DNA of 64,000 bases from JBNKHH01 sp050290245 (GTDB lineage Bacteria; Pseudomonadota; Alphaproteobacteria; Rhodobacterales; Rhodobacteraceae). Numbering within the stretch: position 1 is the first letter of the stretch; the number at the start of each line of letters is the position of its first letter. Shown piece by piece: positions 61,171-64,000 of the stretch. Position numbers and translations under genes: made by a program. The notes under the pieces are model-generated. The model had not been told where the DNA came from, ran no database searches, and saw only the letters and a list, made by a program, of their open reading frames with translations. Location: the NCBI GenBank assembly GCA_050290245.1, contig JBNKHH010000071.1, positions 1-64,000 on the forward strand, read 5' to 3'.

Positions 61171-62001
61171 TTACTCGGCCTTTTCAGCCTCAGCTTCGGC
61201 AGGAGCTTCAGCGGCTTCTTCTTTGGCGGCTTCTTCTTTGGCCGCCGCTTCTTCAGCAACCAGGTCTTCGGCGGCCTGCTCCATGGCACCGATATCGACA
61301 CCTGCAGCACCAAGCTGAGCGCTCATGCCGTCAAGCGCAGCGCGGCTGGCCAGATCGCAATAAAGAGCAATAGCGCGCGCAGCGTCGTCATTGCCGGGGA
61401 TGATGTAATCCACACCATCGGGCGAGCAGTTGGTATCGACGATGGCGACGACCGGAATGCCCAGCTTCTTGGCTTCGGCAATGGCCAGGTCTTCCTTGTT
61501 AACGTCGATGACGAACAGCAGGTCAGGCACGCCGCCCATTTCGCGGATACCGCCCAGAGAAGCCTGCAGTTTGGCTTGCTCGCGTTCCATGCCAAGACGT
61601 TCTTTCTTGGTCAGACCTTCGGCGCCCTCGGTCATTTTTTCGTCGATGGCTTTCAGACGCTGGATCGACTGGGAAACGGTTTTCCAGTTGGTCAGCGTGC
61701 CACCCAGCCAGCGGTGGTTCATGTAGTACTGGGCACATCTCTCGGCGGCGTCAGCGATCGGCTTTTGAGCCTGACGCTTGGTGCCGACGAAAAGAACCCG
61801 TCCGCCCTTGGCGACGGTCTCGCGGATGACATTCAGAGCAGCGTCCAGCATCGGGACGGTCTGGGTCAGGTCGAGAATGTGAATGCCGTTGCGGTCGCCA
61901 TAGATGAACTCGCCCATACGGGGGTTCCAGCGTTGTGTCTGGTGACCAAAGTGAACGCCAGCTTCAAGCAGCTGACGCATAGAGAACTCAGGGAGCGCCA
62001 T
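61171..62001 (-). CDS. rpsB: Small ribosomal subunit protein uS2
   Basis: 276 residues from ATG 62001 (MALPEFSMRQLLEAGVHFGH), preceded by GGAAAGGAAATGG; the longer frame upstream is leader sequence. Conserved blocks are GVHFGHQTQRWNPRM, ILFVGTKRQAQ-type VLFVGTKRQAQ, RWLGGTLTNWKT and PDLLFVIDVNKEDLAIAEA...GIPVVAIVDTN. The last 45 residues are an acidic A/E/K-rich tail common in alphaproteobacterial S2. tsf is downstream, and the sigma-70 promoter is at 62119-62147. Confidence 0.97.
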   Translation of the reverse strand: MALPEFSMRQLLEAGVHFGHQTQRWNPRMGEFIYGDRNGIHILDLTQTVPMLDAALNVIRETVAKGGRVLFVGTKRQAQKPIADAAERCAQYYMNHRWLGGTLTNWKTVSQSIQRLKAIDEKMTEGAEGLTKKERLGMEREQAKLQASLGGIREMGGVPDLLFVIDVNKEDLAIAEAKKLGIPVVAIVDTNCSPDGVDYIIPGNDDAARAIALYCDLASRAALDGMSAQLGAAGVDIGAMEQAAEDLVAEEAAAKEEAAKEEAAEAPAEAEAEKAE

Positions 62002-62118
62002 GTCCATTTCCTTTCCGGTTTCGCGCCTCGGCAGAGCCATCAAGGGATTGCTCCCAACCGGCGGACGAAGCGGGGATGTCTCCCCCGATTGCCCAAGCTC
62101 TGCCTGTGAAGTGCGCGC

Positions 62119-62147
62119 GCTATAGAACAGGCGCGTGCCCATGGCAA
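62119..62147 (-). promoter_or_regulatory. Sigma-70 promoter of rpsB-tsf
   Basis: On the reverse strand, TTGCCA (62147-62142) and TATAGC (62124-62119) are separated by exactly 17 bases. It matches TTGACA at five and TATAAT at four positions. A leader of about 110 bases before rpsB may carry S2 autoregulation. Confidence 0.68.
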
Positions 62148-62158
62148 GCCCCCCTGCC

Positions 62159-62725
62159 CTATATCCCCGTCACCATGAGGATATAACGCTCTCCCCGTGC
62201 CTGCCAGCCGTGGCTGATCTGCGGCTCACTGGCGATCGCGCGGAAGCCTTCGTCTTCGTACAGCGCGCGCGCCCGGTGGTTCGTGTCGCTGACGATCAAT
62301 GCCACGGGCTTGCGGCTTGCATATTCGAATGCAGTGCGGATCAGAGCGCGTCCCAGGCCCATGCGTCGCGCTTCGGGCATCACGGCCACCATATTGATGT
62401 AATGGCTGCCCAGAGCCCGGTTTTCGAGCGCCACAAGCGGCTGGATCAGTGGGCTGAGATCAGAAACAGGTTCCGGCTCTGGTCCGATGTCATAGCTGAC
62501 CATGGCCGCAAGGCCATCGCCGGCAACAGTAACATATTGCGCCGGGTCCCGGATCTTGTCGCGCATACGCGCCAGTGCCACGTCTTCGACGCTCTGACCG
62601 GGTTGCCTGGCCTGGTTCCAGAAATGCTCGGGCATGCCCTCTCCAGCCATTTCAAAGGCGCGCTTGATCAGGGCTGCATCGTCCAGAGCAGCGCGGCGGA
62701 CGTTTGTCGGAGATTGTCCACCCAT
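62159..62725 (-). CDS. GNAT-family N-acetyltransferase
   Basis: 188 residues from ATG 62725 (MGGQSPTNVRRAALDDAAL); a GTG at 62791 directly behind the mmuM-like stop (TGAGTG) would give 210 residues and is a real alternative. The GNAT acetyl-CoA site is the Q/RxxGxG/A-type EARRMGLGRALIRTAFEYAS at about 125-145, followed by ALIVSDTNHRARALYEDEGFRAI. The substrate is unknown. It is downstream of the homocysteine methyltransferase gene in the same operon and ends near the rpsB promoter. Confidence 0.85.
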   Translation of the reverse strand: MGGQSPTNVRRAALDDAALIKRAFEMAGEGMPEHFWNQARQPGQSVEDVALARMRDKIRDPAQYVTVAGDGLAAMVSYDIGPEPEPVSDLSPLIQPLVALENRALGSHYINMVAVMPEARRMGLGRALIRTAFEYASRKPVALIVSDTNHRARALYEDEGFRAIASEPQISHGWQARGERYILMVTGI

Positions 62726-62791
62726 CTTGGGAATTCCCTTGTCTTGGAGTGCGAGAGCACGGGGATGATCCCCGCGCTCGGAAGGCGACAC

Positions 62792-63736
62792 TCAGGCCGC
62801 GTGGGCGTGCGGCAGGACATGGCGGGCAGCACAGCCAACATGACGGTCGTCGGAGCCGCAGCAGCCGCCTATCACGCGCAGATTGGGCAAGTCGAACTGG
62901 CCATACAGCTCGCCGAATTCTTCTGGGTTGCCGTCATCCAGAGTTTCGGCCGAATCCAGTTCCGCGTGGCTCATCCGCGATGCATTGGCGCGCACGCCAC
63001 CGATGCGTGCGATCCAGTCGCCGGAAAGGCGGGCGGAGAAGTGATCCGGGTGGGCGCAGTTCACCATATAGTAGATCGGTGCTGCGTCCGTCGCGGCGTC
63101 GACCTCGGCAATTGCCTCGGCAAGGGGCTGACCGGATGGCAAGTGGCCGTCGGTTTCGACCGTAAAGCTTATGACGACGGGAACGCCTGCCTTTTGCGCC
63201 GCGCGCACGATGCCGATTGCTTCGCCGACGTGCGTCATGGTTATGGCGCTGACAAGTTCGGCACCTTCGTCGACCATTGCCTGGATCTGGCCCGTGTGAA
63301 GGGCTTCAGCGACTTCGGGTGTCAAGAGAGTGTCAGGAGAGTATCCGTCACCTGCCGGTCCAACGGCGCCGTTCACGACGATGGGACAGCTCTCGGTCTC
63401 TTCCGCGTCGCGCAGGGCGACGGCCAAGCGAACGGACTCGCGGGTCAGGCGATCCATGTCCGCCTCGCTTCGCCCGACATCCCGGGCCCAATGGGCACCG
63501 GATCGCCAAGTTGCGGTATCAAGCACGAAACCCGTTTCAGACGTCTTGGCAATGGCAATATAACGCTTGAAATAGTCGGCAACTGCGTCGCGGCCGTGGG
63601 GGGTATCCAACAGAACGCAGGCCGCAAAGGCCGGGAGGTCAAAACCCTCGTGAAACAGCATGGTGGTTTCGAAACCACCGTCGCTCAGCCAGGGACGATC
63701 GGCGTGGATCAGGGATGAAATACGTGTGCTGGTCAT
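62792..63736 (-). CDS. Homocysteine S-methyltransferase family protein
   Basis: 314 residues, TIM-barrel enzyme that transfers a methyl group (from S-methylmethionine or betaine in known members) to homocysteine to make methionine. The N-terminal LSDGGFETTMLFHEG and the zinc ligands, one in YYMVNCAHPDHF and two in GGCCGSD near the C-terminus, are present, as are VVNGAVGPAGDGYSP and RIGGVRANASRMSHAELD. The methyl donor is not clear from sequence. No SAM riboswitch-like motif is seen in the 264 bases upstream. Confidence 0.85.
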   Translation of the reverse strand: MTSTRISSLIHADRPWLSDGGFETTMLFHEGFDLPAFAACVLLDTPHGRDAVADYFKRYIAIAKTSETGFVLDTATWRSGAHWARDVGRSEADMDRLTRESVRLAVALRDAEETESCPIVVNGAVGPAGDGYSPDTLLTPEVAEALHTGQIQAMVDEGAELVSAITMTHVGEAIGIVRAAQKAGVPVVISFTVETDGHLPSGQPLAEAIAEVDAATDAAPIYYMVNCAHPDHFSARLSGDWIARIGGVRANASRMSHAELDSAETLDDGNPEEFGELYGQFDLPNLRVIGGCCGSDDRHVGCAARHVLPHAHAA

Positions 63737-63895
63737 TGTCTTGTTCCTCGTTTCTCGATGGACGAGGGTGTGCCAGATTTGACGGCGCGCAGACCAGTCG
63801 GCTTGCGGTATAGTTGCTCGGTGGATTTTTTCGGATTTAAAAACATAATGTTACCGAAAGGTGCCAGTCTGGTTCAATCTGACCGGCAGAGTTTG

Positions 63896-63912
63896 CTGTA
63901 CCGGCGGTACAG
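63896..63912. promoter_or_regulatory. 17-bp perfect inverted repeat (candidate operator)
   Basis: CTGTACC-GGC-GGTACAG lies about 160 bases upstream of the homocysteine methyltransferase gene and near the right edge of the window. It looks like a dimeric-regulator operator for that gene or for a gene beyond the window. No gene is supported in 63737-64000. Confidence 0.5.
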
Positions 63913-64000
63913 TAAATGCACCTAGGTGGGATCGAATTTCCGGCGGTTCGGCGCTAATAATTCCAGATTGGCAGGAATATTTCTTGCACCAGGACATTCG

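Noticed and set aside
62135..63718. 527-codon forward frame opposite the GNAT and methyltransferase genes
   Set aside because: Antisense shadow of two recognised enzymes.
63737..64000. SAM or SAH riboswitch upstream of the homocysteine methyltransferase
   Set aside because: No SAM-II or SAH-type conserved core could be found on the reverse strand; only the 17-bp palindrome stands out.
1..64000. Mobile element, prophage, CRISPR or defence island
   Set aside because: No transposase, integrase, phage, cas or restriction genes, no direct-repeat arrays and no region of clearly different composition were seen.

Overview
The window is a continuous stretch of core chromosome from a G+C-rich alphaproteobacterium, most likely of the order Rhodobacterales (Roseobacter-type). 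The basis is: a CckA-type hybrid kinase, a SciP-like (DUF1153) protein directly beside CtrA, LpxI instead of LpxH in the lipid A cluster, TrmFO instead of a SAM-type tRNA m5U54 enzyme, rpsB-tsf separated from pyrH-frr, and alphaproteobacterial LexA motifs (GTTC-N7-GTTC). I see no insertion sequence, prophage, CRISPR array, rRNA or tRNA gene. Genes are tightly packed with many ATGA, GTGA or TTGA stop/start overlaps, and no gene-free stretch exceeds about 265 bases.

Layout. 1-9.1 kb: end of der, a leucine-rich-repeat protein, a TehA/SLAC1-type membrane protein, guaB, an unrecognised 502-residue single-pass protein, an rRNA methyltransferase (rsmB type) and cckA. 9.1-12 kb: recA with LexA boxes and a clear terminator, then miaA on the other strand. 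11.4-23.4 kb: a long forward cell-envelope block, pyrH-frr-uppS-cdsA-dxr-rseP-(41-residue microprotein)-bamA-skp-fabZ-lpxA-lpxI-lpxB, covering isoprenoid carrier, phospholipid, outer-membrane protein and lipid A synthesis. 23.4-30.4 kb: mnmA (reverse), sciP, ctrA, ligA, recG and a tiny membrane-protein gene behind a perfect LexA box. 30.5-37.5 kb: a soluble chemoreceptor, a NifU/IscU-like protein, hisI, gluQ, a methyltransferase, trmFO, two envelope proteins. 37.5-48.8 kb: gyrA, usg, dsbB, a DedA-type protein, a zinc metallopeptidase, an MFS transporter with a GlxA-type regulator, class II DAHP synthase, a TbpB-like lipoprotein and a PAS protein. 48.9-52.5 kb: yicC-gmk-gamma carbonic anhydrase-a metC-like lyase, plus a small unknown. 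52.6-60 kb: the complete phosphate regulon phoR-pstSCAB-phoU-phoB with a Pho box. 60-63.7 kb: tsf, rpsB, a GNAT acetyltransferase and a homocysteine S-methyltransferase, all reverse.

How they work together. Two global circuits are present in part: the CckA/CtrA/SciP cell-cycle and motility circuit, with CtrA-like boxes in front of several genes here, and the SOS circuit (recA, recG, ligA nearby). The most interesting item is the 39-residue membrane microprotein at 30272-30391. It has four helically phased GTTC half-sites in front, the last pair forming a perfect LexA box next to a sigma-70-like promoter, so it is a candidate SOS-induced checkpoint peptide analogous to Caulobacter SidA. Other leads are the 41-residue microprotein between rseP and bamA, a PhoR with no visible membrane segment, and a NifU/IscU-like protein lacking the third scaffold cysteine.
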